Origin: Girardinichthys multiradiatus
Taxonomy: Eukaryota > Chordata > Actinopteri > Cyprinodontiformes > Goodeidae
Reading direction: 5' to 3'
Length of the DNA stretch: 64,000 nt
Assembly: GCF_021462225.1 (NCBI RefSeq)
Contig: NC_061806.1
Location: 25,812,144 to 25,876,143 of the forward strand
Below the pieces are notes generated by a model. That model searched no databases. It saw only the letters and a program-made list of their open reading frames with translations, and had not been told where the DNA came from. Position 1 is the first letter of the stretch, and each line of letters opens with the position of its first letter. Shown here piece by piece: positions 1 through 23,818 of this stretch. The position numbers and the translations under genes are program-made.

Positions 1-531
1 TACTAATGGGCGGCCTAGGTTTTTACAATGTTTAAGTTTTATAAAAAATGTAACATATTTCAAATGTTTCTGTTCTATTTTCTTCTCCCTTTACTTTATA
101 TTTGTATAAACAGCAAAATATTTAATTCTAGTTTTAAATAAGAAAAATTAGGAACTCAGGAGTTATGATACAAACACATTTGCAAAAGATAGAGAGAGAA
201 AATTTGACAGAATTTGTAATTTTACATTTACAATTACATTTTTCGTTAGTACAATAATAGTAAAAATAATAATACCACATGCTACTATTATTATTGTGTA
301 AACATAATTTATACTTATTGTCCTTTTTGTATTTATATACAACTTATAACTTTATTATTATTAATATTGTTTCTGACCACTCTACCCCCACAAAATTACG
401 ATTATAATTGTACAGATTTAGGCGTAAAAAAAAAAAAAAAAAAAAAAACAACCTTTAAGGCAAAGACAACTCACAGACGAACCGCGCTAAAAGATTTGCC
501 CTGTAAATTTGGTCGCCTAGTAACGCGGGTC
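1..531. other. AT-rich upstream gap with poly(A) run
   Basis: No gene is visible. The stretch is strongly AT-rich up to about position 450, with a poly(A) run near 426-448, and turns GC-richer and CpG-containing from about 480, where the promoter of the 14-3-3 gene begins. Confidence 0.6.
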
Positions 532-580
532 TGACGTCATCCGTCCCGGTGCGACCCTGCTGCTATGCGTCTGATTGGAG
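532..580 (+). promoter_or_regulatory. Promoter of the 14-3-3 gene: CRE and CCAAT box
   Basis: A perfect palindromic cAMP response element (TGACGTCA, 532-539) lies in a short GC-rich, CpG-containing island, followed by an inverted CCAAT box (ATTGG, 574-578). There is no clear TATA box. The position just upstream of a spliced leader exon fits a housekeeping promoter responsive to CREB/ATF factors. The sites are seen directly. Their use is inferred. Confidence 0.5.
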
Positions 581-589
581 GGAAACCCC

Positions 590-662
590 GTGGATGAGCG
601 GGAGAGATCATCAGCTGTGCAGCCGTGGCATCAGGGGCGACATTGTTTAACGACTTTCACAG
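590..662 (+). other. 5' non-coding exon 1 of the 14-3-3 gene
   Basis: A good splice donor (CACAG followed by gtcagt, cut after 662) ends a GC-rich segment. The coding exon with the start codon opens with an acceptor at 2498/2499, five bases before the ATG, so a separate leader exon is required. The 5' limit is a guess. Other leader exons further right, such as the G-rich segment ending near 1194, cannot be excluded. Confidence 0.45.
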
Positions 663-1192
663 GTCAGTCTTACATCTTCAGGCTTTTACAACTGATTTAC
701 GTTTCCCAAGATATCGGTGAATTTGCCTTTTGAATTCGCTCTCGGCTCTCCGTTGGTCGCCGTTTTTTGTGGGGCGTGTAGGTAGGTGGAAGTCATTGAT
801 GCTCCACTGCTCAGTCATTGTTTGTCCGGCGTCTGGTGAATGAGATGCGCCAACTTGCTGCTCGTTAACGCGTCTATTCTTGCATTTTGAGTTTTTAAGA
901 GGGCAGCTTGTGGGTGTGTTGAATCCGTGTTTGTGAATGAAGTGACTTAAAACCGAACGCTTAATAGGAGTAAAGCCAACAGATCCGTTGTTTTCCGGAA
1001 GGCGAAAAAGGGCGTTCACTGTGAACTGAAGTAAGCTAGGCTCCTTCTAGTCTCATCGTCTAATGCATTCAGTGAAACTGTCTTTAAGTTCCGTTGTCGT
1101 GTGTAGCATTGTTAAGCAGTGAAAAAACGACTGTTTTTCCTTTTAGGAGAGTCAACACAAATCTTACCGGTCATGGATCGGCCTCAGTGGGC

Positions 1193-1194
<2 letters not shown>

Positions 1195-1237
<43 letters not shown>
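1195..1237. repeat. (GT)n microsatellite
   Basis: An uninterrupted run of about 21 GT dinucleotides, followed by a short GA run, in the 5' intron of the 14-3-3 gene. A second, much shorter CA run lies near 2128-2142. Confidence 0.95.
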
Positions 1238-1246
<9 letters not shown>

Positions 1247-2503
1247 CTGAGAGTGAGATTAAACTGGGCGGGCGACATTCCTCAGTAGGGTGCAGGTGTG
1301 TACTGGGAATTCTCCCTTACTGGTCGTATGATTTTTAGAGAGCTTGAATGAGTTGTGTGATTAAAACCTTCTTACACAACAGATAATATGAAGTCTTTTA
1401 AATGAAACGCCATTGTCATCCACAGAACAAGTTGCCTACATGTTAAATAATCAAGGATCTAGTGCCATAAATCAGTTGGCATTTTAGCAGGGCAATAGGA
1501 CCACTGTTGTTTGGGTTACTGTACTTGTTATTCCTGTCCAATGTTAGATTGGACTTGCTTAAGCCCCTTTGGAGACTCATACACCCCTTTCTCATATTGG
1601 TTAATAGAATGGGTTGCGCAGTATGTTTTTCATATTGACTTTGTTAAAGAAGTCGATTGGTCACATATTGGCTTGCTAAATCGTCACACTGCTACAGTTT
1701 TTATAATGCATCATAATACATCCAGAAGAATGCTTTCTCTCTGGCCATACGTTTAGCAGCATTAACTGTTGACTGATCAGACAGAAAATAAACCAGTAGT
1801 TCCAAACCCAGCATGTTCTGTTACATAAGCTTAGCAATCTCGACTCTAATGTGGATACAAATCGACAATTTTTTTTTTTCCCATACCTGAAAATTCAGGT
1901 ATAACTTGACAAAAACTGCATGGTGAAGGAGCAAAGTGACCAGCGGTGACCAAAGTCCAACTCCCTTTATTAGCAGCCTGAATGAGCAACCTTTGCAGAA
2001 AATGCACTTTCCTTTTTAAATTGCATCTTGCATCTCCATGCTTCCATGTGTTAATCTGTAACAAGACAATGGAGGTGAGTCAATGTGAATAATAATAATT
2101 ATAAACTCTGAAGAAGCTGTTGTGTACACACACACACACACAAATTACCTCGCAAAAGAGATCGACACACTGATGGGTTTGGAGCCAATGTCAACAAATT
2201 AATGCAACATGGATTTTATTTCTGTAAAGATATGGGAGACGGCAGATTAGAAATATCCTTTATTGTTCCTCAGTGGGGAAATTAATGTGTAATAAATAAC
2301 TACCTTACTACTGTGCATGATCTACCAGATTTGTAAATGGAGTGTTCTGTTAATTATTTGTAAAAGAAGAAGGACAAAGTGTACATCTATTGTAGTTCTC
2401 CCTAGTTCATGCATCAAATCCAGCACACTCTCACCTCTCTGGTTCCTGTTTTGTCCCTGACTTCCTCTCCTCTGTCCTTCCTTCCTCGGGCCACACAGAA
2501 GCC

Positions 2504-5500
2504 ATGGCAGACAAGGGGGAGATGGTACAGAAGGCCAAACTGGCCGAGCAGGCTGAGCGCTACGACGACATGGCCGCCGCCATGAAGGCCGTCACAGAGG
2601 AGGGCTCGGAGCTCAACAACGAGGAGCGCAACCTGCTCTCGGTGGCCTACAAGAACGTGGTGGGAGCCAGGAGGTCCTCATGGAGGGTGGTGTCCAGCAT
2701 GGAGCAGAAGTCAGACAGCACCAAGACTGCGCTTGCAAAGGAGTACAGGGAGAAAATTGAGAAGGAGTTGAATGACATCTGCAAGGAAGTTCTGGTAAGA
2801 GCAGAAATGAGAAGGTTAAAGGCTGTAGAAGAAAGAAAAAGAAGTCAATTTTTCTCATATTGTAGGAAATTTTAGGTGATGCACAGAATGTATTTGTATG
2901 CAATTCAAAGGATGGATGGGTGGGGCAAGTTAGCATATTCCCACTATTGGACATATCAGGGTTTTAAAGGACTTTAAGCACTTGGATTATCTCAGTGATG
3001 AGAATTTTATTTTCTGTTCTTACTCAGTTTTCAGATTAGTTTTTGTCAACAAGACATGTAGCAGTATTCCTCAGTGGACACTGCGGTGACATCTACTGGC
3101 TGCCTGTGGTACTTAAACAATGCAGGCAATTATTATGGAGGGTAAAATGAAGAGGACATCAGCATGTCAGTTTTACTTTGTGGCATTTTCCTCCTGAAAA
3201 ATGTTTCACAAGGCTTTTCAGTCCCTATTTAAATTTATTGATTGCTTCTAAATCTATCAGGAATATATTTTTAGGCTTATTGCTTTTTTTTGGGGGGGAT
3301 TTGTAATGGAGACCAGCTTTTTTTTTTTTAGTATATTGGCAGGGATGTTTTAGGACTAGGATTCTAAAAAATACTTCCTGTCCTTACTGATTTTTCTTGA
3401 AAGATTCTGTGTGTGTATATACATATTCCGGGTACATTTACAGTGCAAGTTGAATATGATTACTTTTTGCATGTCACAATCACAAATTATTGAATATTTT
3501 AAGATTTGGGTGCGAAGTATTGCATACTTATGATGTGGAAGGAAAAGGACTATGGTTTTCAAAGTTTTTTTCACAAATTAAAAACTGAAAAGGGTGGCCT
3601 ATTTTCCTACTACACCCCTTTTGACTATCAAACAGCTAAATAGTTCAGTTTTATTTATATGTAACGACGGTGGAGAGGAAAACTCCCTTTTAACAGGAAG
3701 AAACCTCCAGCCGAATAAAATCCAATTCCTTTAGAAGAGGTGAGAGATTTGACATGAGGGAACATGTGGAAGGAGGAGCTCGGATCAAATTAAATTTCTT
3801 GGGGCATGCTTTTTTAATTTATTTTTTTAAGTGATACTTTAAAGATTTCTGTTTTTTTGGCTTTAAAGTTTTTACCCTTTGTCCTGCAGGACTTACTAGA
3901 CAAACATCTTATCCCCAAAGCTACGCCCGCTGACAGCAAAGTCTTCTACCTAAAGATGAAGGGAGACTACTACCGATACCTGGCTGAGGTGGCAACTGGG
4001 GAGGACAAGGAAAGTAAGCAAAGCACAACTTTATGCAGTGCGTTATCTCTATGTAGATTATGCAGGCTGTCCTTGTGTTAAAACCTAGATCTGCTGTGTG
4101 TTTCAGTCTGTTTTGGTGCAGTGGTCTGTAACGCATGTGTTGGATTGCTGGATTAAATCTGTGCTGATCAGAGATCCTGTAAATCCTTTTTAGTAACATA
4201 GTGTGAAGAATCTTGGCATGTTTCAGGTGTTTGTGGGCAGAATACTGACATCCTCTTTGTCCTTGACTTACATCTGTCAGCCATAGTGCAGGGATGGGCT
4301 GCTGCAACAAGAGCAGCAGCATGCTGTTGGCTGCTTTTAATTGCCAAGACATTTTCTTGACTTTCTATGGCAATATGAACTAGAAGGGTTCAAGTTGTAT
4401 CATTTGTTTAGTAAAGCATAGTTTATATGTAAATGCCCCATGAAATGTCAGGGTTATTAGGGTTATTTTCTCTGAAAATCTATAACAATGCTTTTGGGTG
4501 GGTGTAAACGCGTTTTAGTCATTGATCTATATTTCGCCGATCTGGCTTTTTCCTGTTGGAAATCACTGGTGTTATTTTCCACTGAGACACTGGACTCTTG
4601 TTTCCAAACAGTTTCAGAGCTAAACCAGTGCAGGTGATGAAGCCAGTTCTTAACTGCTTCCAGGTCTTTGTCACATTTACGTCACCTCAAACATCTCAAC
4701 AACCTAAATGTTCGATCTACCTCCTGGTAAACTCAGGATCACATAGAAGGGAGTAAAAGTGCCAACACAGAATACATTATTTTGCAAAAAGATGTCCCAA
4801 TATCACGAATTTATTCAGTTTAAATGTGACCACCTGCTCTCTGATCAGTGTTTACCAGCAGCAATGCAGATACGTTTCAAACATTTATCAAACATCCTTG
4901 TGATATTTAAAGTTGACGGGATTGAAATTCCAGCATGGTAGACGTGGCCCTCATAGTTTGACTGGTTGTTGGTTTCCATGAGCCCAACCCCACCTCCTCA
5001 GGAAAGCAGTTATTTCCTCTGGCATCATCCTGGTGCTGATGGAACCAGTTCATCAGTCTCATTCAAAAACATTAAGAACTGGTGCCAAACAGTAGCACCA
5101 GTTTTGGACTTAAATCAGTTTGGTGAAAACCCCCGGTTATCAGCTAAAATGGGCTTTCCTGTCTTTACAACTATTACCAATACTTTATGTGCAGCAGAAA
5201 TGCATCATAACAGAAGAACCAAAACATGTCGGAGGGTTCTGAACTGGTCTCAAACTCCAATCTTTTTTCTGGTGTCCTCCGATGTCTTGGTCCACCACAC
5301 CTGAGTAGAATAGTTGAACTACCTCCTCAGCATTCATTCACGTTCTACTGAGGTCTAATGACCCAATTATCTGATACAACTGTGTTAAACCAGAAACACA
5401 TCTAAAAGGGCCACTAAAGACTGGAGTACCATCTTACTGTTAAGGATATCCGGTTTTCCTTTACACTGTTTTATGATGAATTTGGTCACGGTTAAACTTT

Positions 5501-6784
5501 GTTGCCTCTCCAATTTTGGCATCACCAAATGATGTAAATTCTGTAGCATTGATTTGATTATGCATATTAATATGAAGATGTTGTAGGCATGCAGTTATGT
5601 TGCCTAACTTCCTTCCTTTTGAATATGTGCATCCTCACCCGACTAATCTTTCTCTTTATGAAGCCATCATCAATAGTTCACAAGAGGCCTACCAGAAGGC
5701 ATTGGATATCAGCATCAAAGAAATGCCTCCCACACATCCTATCCGCCTGGGCCTCGCTCTCAACTTCTCTGTCTTCTACTATGAGATTGTCAACTCGCCT
5801 GATAAGGCCTGCCAACTGGCCAAATCGGTAAGAATCTCTGCCCCGGTCTGGTTTCGCTTTTGTTAAACCACTCAGCTTTTGGGTTTTGTAAAGGCAAATG
5901 TTAAAAACTGCTGCTCACATGGCTCACAGTTGCATTTGTTTGAAAACATGTTGACACAATGAAGCTGAAAATTGTCCGATTCTTGTCCCCAGCTGATTTA
6001 GTTTTCTGAATGTGAAGTCTGAAGTTTGTGCCTCCGTGAACCAGAATTGAACTGACTTTTAGGTCAAATCTTACAAAGCTTGTGTATATTACGGTGTAAA
6101 GTAATTTGATCATTTATTTAGATTCCCGTTTATCTGTTTACTGTTACTCTAAATTAGTTTCTCCATCTCCTGCAGGCCTTTGACGAAGCCATAGCCATGT
6201 TGGACACCCTCAACAGTGACTCGTACAAAGACAGCACCTTGATCATGCAGCTGCTCCGTGACAATCTGACAGTGAGTGACTTCATGTTGCCTTGTAGTGT
6301 CTTGCACCTTGAGCCTTTAACATTAAAACCTCCAACTTCTGTGTATTTTATTGGGATTTTATGTACTAGATCAACCAAGTCGTCTCTGTGTATTCAGGCC
6401 TCCTGAATCAATCATTTCTAGATCTGATCAGGGCTCCTACACGATTTGTGTCGAACCACCAGATGTCTTGTGGCTTTCATAGCGGCTTTTATTTGCAACT
6501 CTTCTTCATGAGCTGTTGTTCCCTGCAGCTCCTCCAGAGATACCACCTTGTTTCATCTTCTTTCAACTTTGCAGTTGTGTTCTGCTTTGTTGGTCTGTTG
6601 AATAAAATCCCAATAAAATGGAAGTTTGTGGTTCTAAAGTGAAAGAATGTGGAACAAGGACAGTGCTCTCTAAATGCTTATTTCCTTCATTGCCTTGTTG
6701 CAGCTGTGGATGTCGGACGCGCAGGGAGACGGTGAAGAGGAAGGAAAGGAGACTGAGCAGGAGCCGGCAGCCGAGAAGAACTGA
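2504..6784 (+). CDS. ywhaz: 14-3-3 protein, beta/zeta type, 5 coding exons
   Basis: Phosphoserine/phosphothreonine-binding adaptor that dimerises and regulates signalling proteins in the cytosol. Coding exons: 2504-2794, 3890-4013, 5664-5827, 6176-6271, 6704-6784, all with GT-AG borders; sizes 124 and 164 nt are typical of the family. The 251-residue product begins [20 protein letters not shown] and carries the ligand-pocket residues K50, R57, R126 and Y127 and the family signature [19 protein letters not shown]. Zeta-like positions ([15 protein letters not shown], SDxQGD near the end) and linkage to pabpc1 favour ywhaz over ywhab, but other stretches are divergent. Oddities: helix I reads LWMSD where the family has LWTSD or LWTSE, and the acidic tail (26 residues coded by the last exon) is longer than usual. 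The start is set by the splice acceptor and the good Kozak context (GCCATGG). Family certain; paralog about 0.6. Confidence 0.93.
3490..3615. repeat. Single-ended fragment of a Tc1-like inverted-repeat family
   Basis: In intron 2 of the 14-3-3 gene. The segment around 3535-3600 (GTGGAAGGAAAAGG, then GGTTTTCAAAGTTTTTTTC and AAAACTGAAAAG) resembles the terminal region of elements at 19425, 21780 and 33880 in this window. No partner end is visible nearby. Confidence 0.4.
6310..6660. mobile_element. Short non-autonomous DNA transposon (MITE-like)
   Basis: In intron 5 of the 14-3-3 gene. The left end (about 6325-6370, TATTTTATTGGGATTTTATG) and right end (about 6597-6640, AATAAAATCCCAATAAAATG) are inverted copies. 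The roughly 230 bp between have no coding potential that I recognise. The same ends occur at several other places in the window, so this is a deletion derivative of a Tc1-like family. Confidence 0.55.
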
Positions 6785-8175
6785 ATCACAGAGAAAACGG
6801 GAGAAAAACTTAAACAACACATTTTTTACCTCTCACCAGCCTATGTTGAGTGCTTGGTTGTGTGTGTGCGCACATACATGCACAGACGTGTATGTTTACA
6901 CTCCACTGACAGTGTGTAAAAGTACAGGATGTGTGTGCAGATGCATTGAGGTGTGTGTGTGCGTGAGAGTATGGTAATTATATGAGCACCTCCACAGAGA
7001 AAAGAATGGAATAGACTTGATTTCCTTTTGAACATTATTATTCTGTAAACCAGTGTATTTTCTTTGTTTTGTCGACTTTAGATCTCTCCTTTAGATCTGC
7101 ACCTATGATCTGTAACATCCATCAGTGTAGCAAACTACTGCTGTTGCAGGAAAACAAACAAGACAACCTCTAATCCGTCTCTCTGGAGAATTTCTATGTT
7201 TTTACTTGAACTAAACAACCTTTGTGACACTTTAGTCCATTAAACTTTCTCCGAAGCCACTGTAAAGAGAGGACAAGGTCTTTAAATGGTCCATCTGACA
7301 GTAAGCAGTGATTGTACATTATTCCAGGTAAAGATCCCTCTCCATAGTGCTTGTATCCATCCCGCCCTGTGTATCCAGTAGTGTGTTAATGGATGATACA
7401 TGTTTCAGGAAGTATTTTCTGTTTGAACAACCACTTACACTTTGGTCCATTTGTTCAGCGACCTATTATCAACAGTGGAATGTGTAATCTTTGATTACCT
7501 GCAGTTTTGCATACCACATAATAAAGTTAACATCCTAAGATAATGACAACTTGATTTAAAATGGCTTGATACTGTAACCTTTTGATATTTTAACTCTTCA
7601 GTGGTGCAGATGATACTTTATGCCATGCGCTTTTATGTGGCTCTCTACTCTTTTTCTATTCTGGTATTATGTTTTTTCTATTTCAATTTCCTGTATTTTA
7701 TTCCATTTGGTTCCTGGAGAATGTATGTGGTTCTCGGTAGTATGGTGTGGGGGTTAGGCATGCTTCAAAACCGTCAGTTTTTGGTTTAGGATTTAGTTTT
7801 AACCTGGTGTTTTAATGTAACCTTTACCTTTTTTTTTTTTTTTTTTTTATGGGAGTAAATCTTGAAATGTGGAGTAAAAAGTGAGCATCAAAGTAATGTT
7901 GTAGAAAGCTTCATTAAAGCCATTTTGTAGTTACAAAGTAGTGCCAGTTTCTTCTAATTACAGTATCTTGGTTTATTAAAAAAAGGTGGGTTACAAGATT
8001 CAGAATTTGCAAGTAACACAATGAGTGCATTATTTGGTTATGTGCTTTCATGTATGTGGAAATAAAACATTCAAACGAAGTTTTGTGTTGCTTTTCTGTA
8101 TTAATGTATCAGTTTGTTTTTAATCCCTTTATTCCAGCCACATTTACCATTTGTATGTAAGGGTCTTCAAATAAA
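6785..8175 (+). other. Probable 3' UTR of the 14-3-3 gene
   Basis: About 1.4 kb after the stop codon without another gene. AATAAA signals occur at 7520-7525, 8061-8066 and 8170-8175. The last two are close together and could both end transcripts; 7520 would give a shorter isoform. GT-rich runs lie at 6855-6970 and a T run at 7831-7849. Confidence 0.5.
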
Positions 8176-8790
8176 ATTCATGTATCTTTGCAGAAAAACT
8201 TAATGTTTTATACTACATTCATTCAATGGGGAACAAATCTCATTAAAAGGAATAATTGTTTTAAACAAAATAACATTGAAAATATGCTTAAGGAAATATT
8301 CAATGCTAAAATGAATTTTAAATATGGCAGACCATATATAATTATCTTTTGTTTTCTTATATAACTTTCTGGACTGCACTGCCCAGTAAAATATTTTAAA
8401 CTGCCACCAGACCATAATAATTGATTGATTGTTATGCACAGCTAGTTAACTTCAGGACAATTATAGTGATGAGCAGTGGTTGTTGAGTCTGATGGTTAAG
8501 GCTGACAGATAAAGACCTAGGATGTTACAGACTGAAATCACAATATTAAATAGTAATCAGCAGTTTTACTAACATTAATTTAGGCTGCATTTAGTTTTCC
8601 TATGTAATTGACAATTTAATGATTTATCACTTACTGAATTGCACTTTTGGACCCCTGTACATTTATTGGTACCCCTACAAGTCAGTATTTTATCTATTGG
8701 ATAGAATTTAGCGTTCAAGCACTTTATCAACAACAAAAGAGATTCAGAACCTGCTTCGTTAGAAGAACTTCGCCTTTAGTCCTCCACCAT
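8176..8790. other. Intergenic, nothing recognised
   Basis: AT-rich sequence between the end of the 14-3-3 transcript and a LINE fragment. Open frames here are short and show no known motif. Confidence 0.4.
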
Positions 8791-8799
8791 CATCCCACA

Positions 8800-9565
8800 A
8801 CCAGAGGTCTGTACGACTACTGCCCAGTAGCACTTAATCCCGTTATAATGAAATGCTTTGAAAAGCTGGGTCATGCCCACGTCACTTTGTGGCTCCCACC
8901 GGGTTTGACCCTTACCAGTTTGCTTACCGCTCTAGGAGGTCCACAGACAATGCCAACGCCACAGCTCTCCATACAGCTCTGTCCCAGCTTGAGCAGCAGG
9001 GGAGATACACTAGACTGCTCTTCGTGGACTTTAGCTAAAGTCTGCTGATGGCTGACTTACTGTCTATGCGTGTGGTTTTCCAGCTTTTTCACATTTTCCC
9101 GATTTCCACGGGTGCAAACAGGAAAGCGCTCCAGAGGGTCATCACCACAGCCCAGAATATTACCAGCTGTCCCCTGCCGTCACTGGAAGAAATGTATGCC
9201 TGTTGTTGTCACAGGAGGACAATGAACATCGTCAGAGAGCCCTCCCTCCCTGGACATTACTTGTTTGAACTTCTGCCATCAGGTAGAAGGTACAGGACAC
9301 TTATAACAAAACAAGCAGACTGAAAAACAGTTTCTACCCTAGAGCCATATACGCACTAAACTCTGGACAAGGTCTTCAGCAACTATACTGTGTATTGATT
9401 GGATACATGAACGTTTGATGTTTTAGTTATTAATTGCTTTTTTATGACATTTTTATTATCTGTGTTTTACTTTTGTTTATGCACCTTGAGTTCTGCACTT
9501 TCAATTTTGTTGTACTTCTGCAATGACAATAAAGACTTTAATTCATTTAATTTATTCATTTCAAG
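8800..9565 (+). mobile_element. L2-like non-LTR retrotransposon, 5'-truncated and rearranged
   Basis: 8810-9040 encodes broken reverse-transcriptase-like pieces (YCPVALNPVIMKCFEKL, then a DNANATALHTALSQLEQQG-like stretch and FVDFS across frame shifts). From about 9110 comes the conserved ORF2 C-terminal region (kALQRVITTAQNIT, then LPSGRRYRTL). A non-coding tail then ends near 9540 with AATAAAG and a short ATTTAATTTATTC-like terminal repeat. Most of the catalytic domain between the two parts is missing. A dead copy. Confidence 0.7.
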
Positions 9566-9569
9566 AAGT

Positions 9570-10230
9570 ACAGCATCTTTAGTCATTCCTCTTTGCAAAG
9601 GCTCTCTAGGTCCTCTCTTATGTTCTTTTCAGGTCAGCAGGTGTTCTACTAGATTTAGTCTGCAGACAGAGGGGCCCATGAAAGAATACTGGATTTGTGT
9701 CTGGTGAACCATGTATGCATTGGTTTGGATCATCACCCAGTTGAAAGACCCAGTGATGATAGTCCATTTTCACATTACTGAGAGTTCACCAGAGTTTCAA
9801 ATAATTCATGATGCACATAATCTATTAAGGTTCCCAGGGTCTTTGGAAGTGAGGCAAGCCCACAGGATTACACAACCTCCACCATGCTTAACATTGGACA
9901 TGAGTTGCCAATACACAAATTCATCCTTTGTTTTATTGCAAATCTCACCAGGCACATGGTTACAGTTACAGTCCTAGGAGAGGGGAACAAACTTTACATG
10001 TTTATGTTTATAACAGTGGAACAGAAAAGTTTTTTTTTTTTTCCAGCATCACTTTCAAACAGCAGGCTGGCATGTAGAGAGAGAGTCTAATGGTTGTTAT
10101 GGAGACATAGTGACCCCAGAATCACTGGGTGTTGAAGCTATTAACCATATGTGGTAAATGTGTGTCAAAAGTCTTCAAATAAATTAATCTTTTTTTGCAT
10201 TTGGGCAATCCAACCTTGAGTAAATTTTAT
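9570..10230. mobile_element. Degenerate DNA-transposon remnant
   Basis: The segment around 9700-9980 (a CACCATGCTTAACATTGG-type phrase, reading on the minus strand as a decayed transposase region) resembles other Tc1-superfamily remnants in the window and in teleost genomes generally. Termini were not found. Family assignment is tentative. Confidence 0.35.
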
Positions 10231-11770
10231 TCAGTGGGGCAAATCAATCCAATTTTAAGATGTAGTTGTTTTTTTTAAACAAAATTACTCCTGGCTCAAC
10301 GATTGGAATCCATAACAACCCCATTAAAATAAAAGATGAAGCAATTTCAACAAATAAACTGAAGCAATTGCTTTTTAAAGTTGATCAGTTTTCAACTAGT
10401 AACCCAGCAGGTTTGTTATAAAGGAGAAAACAATTCAGAAATTTGCGTAGATTCAAATTGATAATTAATGGCATATTTTACCATAATAGTTACAAAAAAA
10501 TATGAAGTTACAGATAAAATGGTTTTTAGATAATGTTTTGCCATCATTCCCTTTGACACTGCACTGTTTAAACACTTTTAATAATAATAACCAGGGCTAC
10601 AAGCCTCCTGCATTGTTAGTGTGAGTCTGAAACAGAAAAGGTTTTGGAAACACACATATAAGCTAACAAAAGGGACGAAACCTCCTTCATGCACAATGAA
10701 GTAAAATTCAATTAAAGATGTAATTGAAAGCCTGTAATACTGCAGCATCTAGGGCAGATTCATTTAGAAAGAAGGTTGTTTTTTACCAACAATGCTGCCC
10801 TCTGCTGATAGTTGTTGATAGCTGTAGATGTTATGAGCCAGTGGAAAATACTGCCTGCCTTCGTCATCAAGCAGTTGTGGAGTCTAACCTATCTTTCTTT
10901 GTGTAATAGGTTGGGTACACCCTGATTCAATCACAGGAAAGACAATCATACACGGCGGCAGGCCTGTTAACTTATTATTTAAGAGCAAAAGCATATATTT
11001 CATTATTCTGGATGACAATGCAGTCTATGTTTAACATTTGCTTTTAATAGCTGTATAAGTATGACGAAAAGATGACAGATTGTGGAGACCTTTTGTACTT
11101 TCTCCATATTTCATACTCTATATTATCGAAATCTGGCATCATTTCCTGATTGATTACAGAAAGATTGGCATAGTTTAGTCTTAGGGTTGCTACTTTAGCC
11201 ATCTGTATCTTGGTGTCTCTCTTACTCACTTAGAAATAATTCATTATATAATTTTAGGCATTTTGAACCCCTTTATTTATTGATTTTTATGAATACATCT
11301 ATATCTAATGAATGCCTCACTCCTTTAAGTCCAAATGTGTGAAAAAAAGGAAATTGTGTGTTTTTTAGAATCAATTCTTATCTTTGGTTGGTTTGCTAAT
11401 GAAGCTGTTTCTCAGCACTTCAAGTGTTGCTGGAGTCTTTACCTCACCCGATTTTTGACCCTCTCTTTACCTAAAATTTTAAATGAGAGTTTTAAGTTTT
11501 GGTTTTGTAAAGACATGAATTAAAATAAAAAGATAAGTTAAGAAATTTATATTTTTAAGTGTTTGTAACGTTTGGGACTTTATATGTGTATCTACAGGTA
11601 CTGCCTGGTAACCGAGAAATATTCAATCACTTCATCAGTTTTACTCTACACCAGAGTATTGTTGCTGTAACAGGAAATCAGTATGCGCCTTTTAACAACA
11701 CGTTTTTTAGGATTCCACCATCATCATGCGTACCCCCTCCGGGTGACGCCCCTTTCCTCCTCAGCGAAAC
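10231..11770. other. Intergenic, nothing recognised
   Basis: AT-rich sequence upstream of pabpc1 with only short open frames and no recognisable domain, RNA gene or complete repeat. Confidence 0.4.
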
Positions 11771-11779
11771 TGCAAGATG

Positions 11780-11848
11780 ATTGGTCCATTTCTGTGACGC
11801 ATGCGTCCTTATATAAGCAAGCAACATCCCCTCCGCTTCCTTCCCTTC
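11780..11848 (+). promoter_or_regulatory. pabpc1: pabpc1 core promoter: CCAAT, TATA and TOP-type start
   Basis: An inverted CCAAT box (ATTGG, 11780-11784) is followed by a TATA box (TATATAA, 11810-11816). A pyrimidine tract (CTTCCTTCCCTTC, 11836-11848) lies 20-32 bases further on, where initiation is expected. Vertebrate PABPC1 mRNAs are known TOP mRNAs, regulated by mTOR through LARP1; a C within this tract as first transcribed base would make this one too. Sites are visible; the start site is inferred. Confidence 0.65.
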
Positions 11849-11910
11849 AAACCCGGCTGTTAGTGCTGTGTGAGTGCGTGTGTGCTCTGAGCTCGCTCAT
11901 CACACATTCT

Positions 11911-11978
11911 ATAAAAAAAAAAAAATAAAAAAAAAAATTCAAAACGTGAAAACAAATACAAAAAATCTTTTTTTTTTC
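11911..11978 (+). promoter_or_regulatory. pabpc1: A-rich autoregulatory tract in the pabpc1 5' UTR
   Basis: Almost pure oligo(A) blocks separated by single T, TTC, CGTG and similar spacers, about 70-135 nt downstream of the predicted start site. Mammalian PABPC1 mRNA carries a comparable A-rich element at a similar place, to which PABPC1 binds to repress its own translation. Composition and position support the same role here. Directly followed by a T-rich stretch (11967-11991). Confidence 0.7.
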
Positions 11979-12258
11979 TTCTTTTTTTTTGTAACAAGTC
12001 AGTGAAGAAGGAGTAAAGACGGTCGAAGACTGACGGTAACGTACCCAAACGTGTCGGATTTTTTTTTCAGTCGTCAGCTTTTTTCCCCCCCTTACTCCGT
12101 TTGTCAGATTTTAACGGCTGTTTTAACATAAACTGAAGTCGACGTCGTGTCGTTTTAAAACACTCGAATTAGACATTCGGGCTCCAACTGACAAGTCAAC
12201 AGTTGTATAACGTTTGCAGGTCGGTATCCAAGCCCCTACCGACGACACTGACCGTTAG

Positions 12259-23818
<11,560 letters not shown>

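Noticed and set aside
678..1019. 113-codon frame on the minus strand in the 14-3-3 leader intron
   Set aside because: No recognisable domain and no promoter; lies in a CpG-rich region where long chance frames are common.
1094..1288. 64-codon frame with a Cys-Val run
   Set aside because: The run is the GT microsatellite; no splice or motif support.
2613..2954. 113-codon minus-strand frame over 14-3-3 exon 2
   Set aside because: Antisense shadow of a conserved coding exon.
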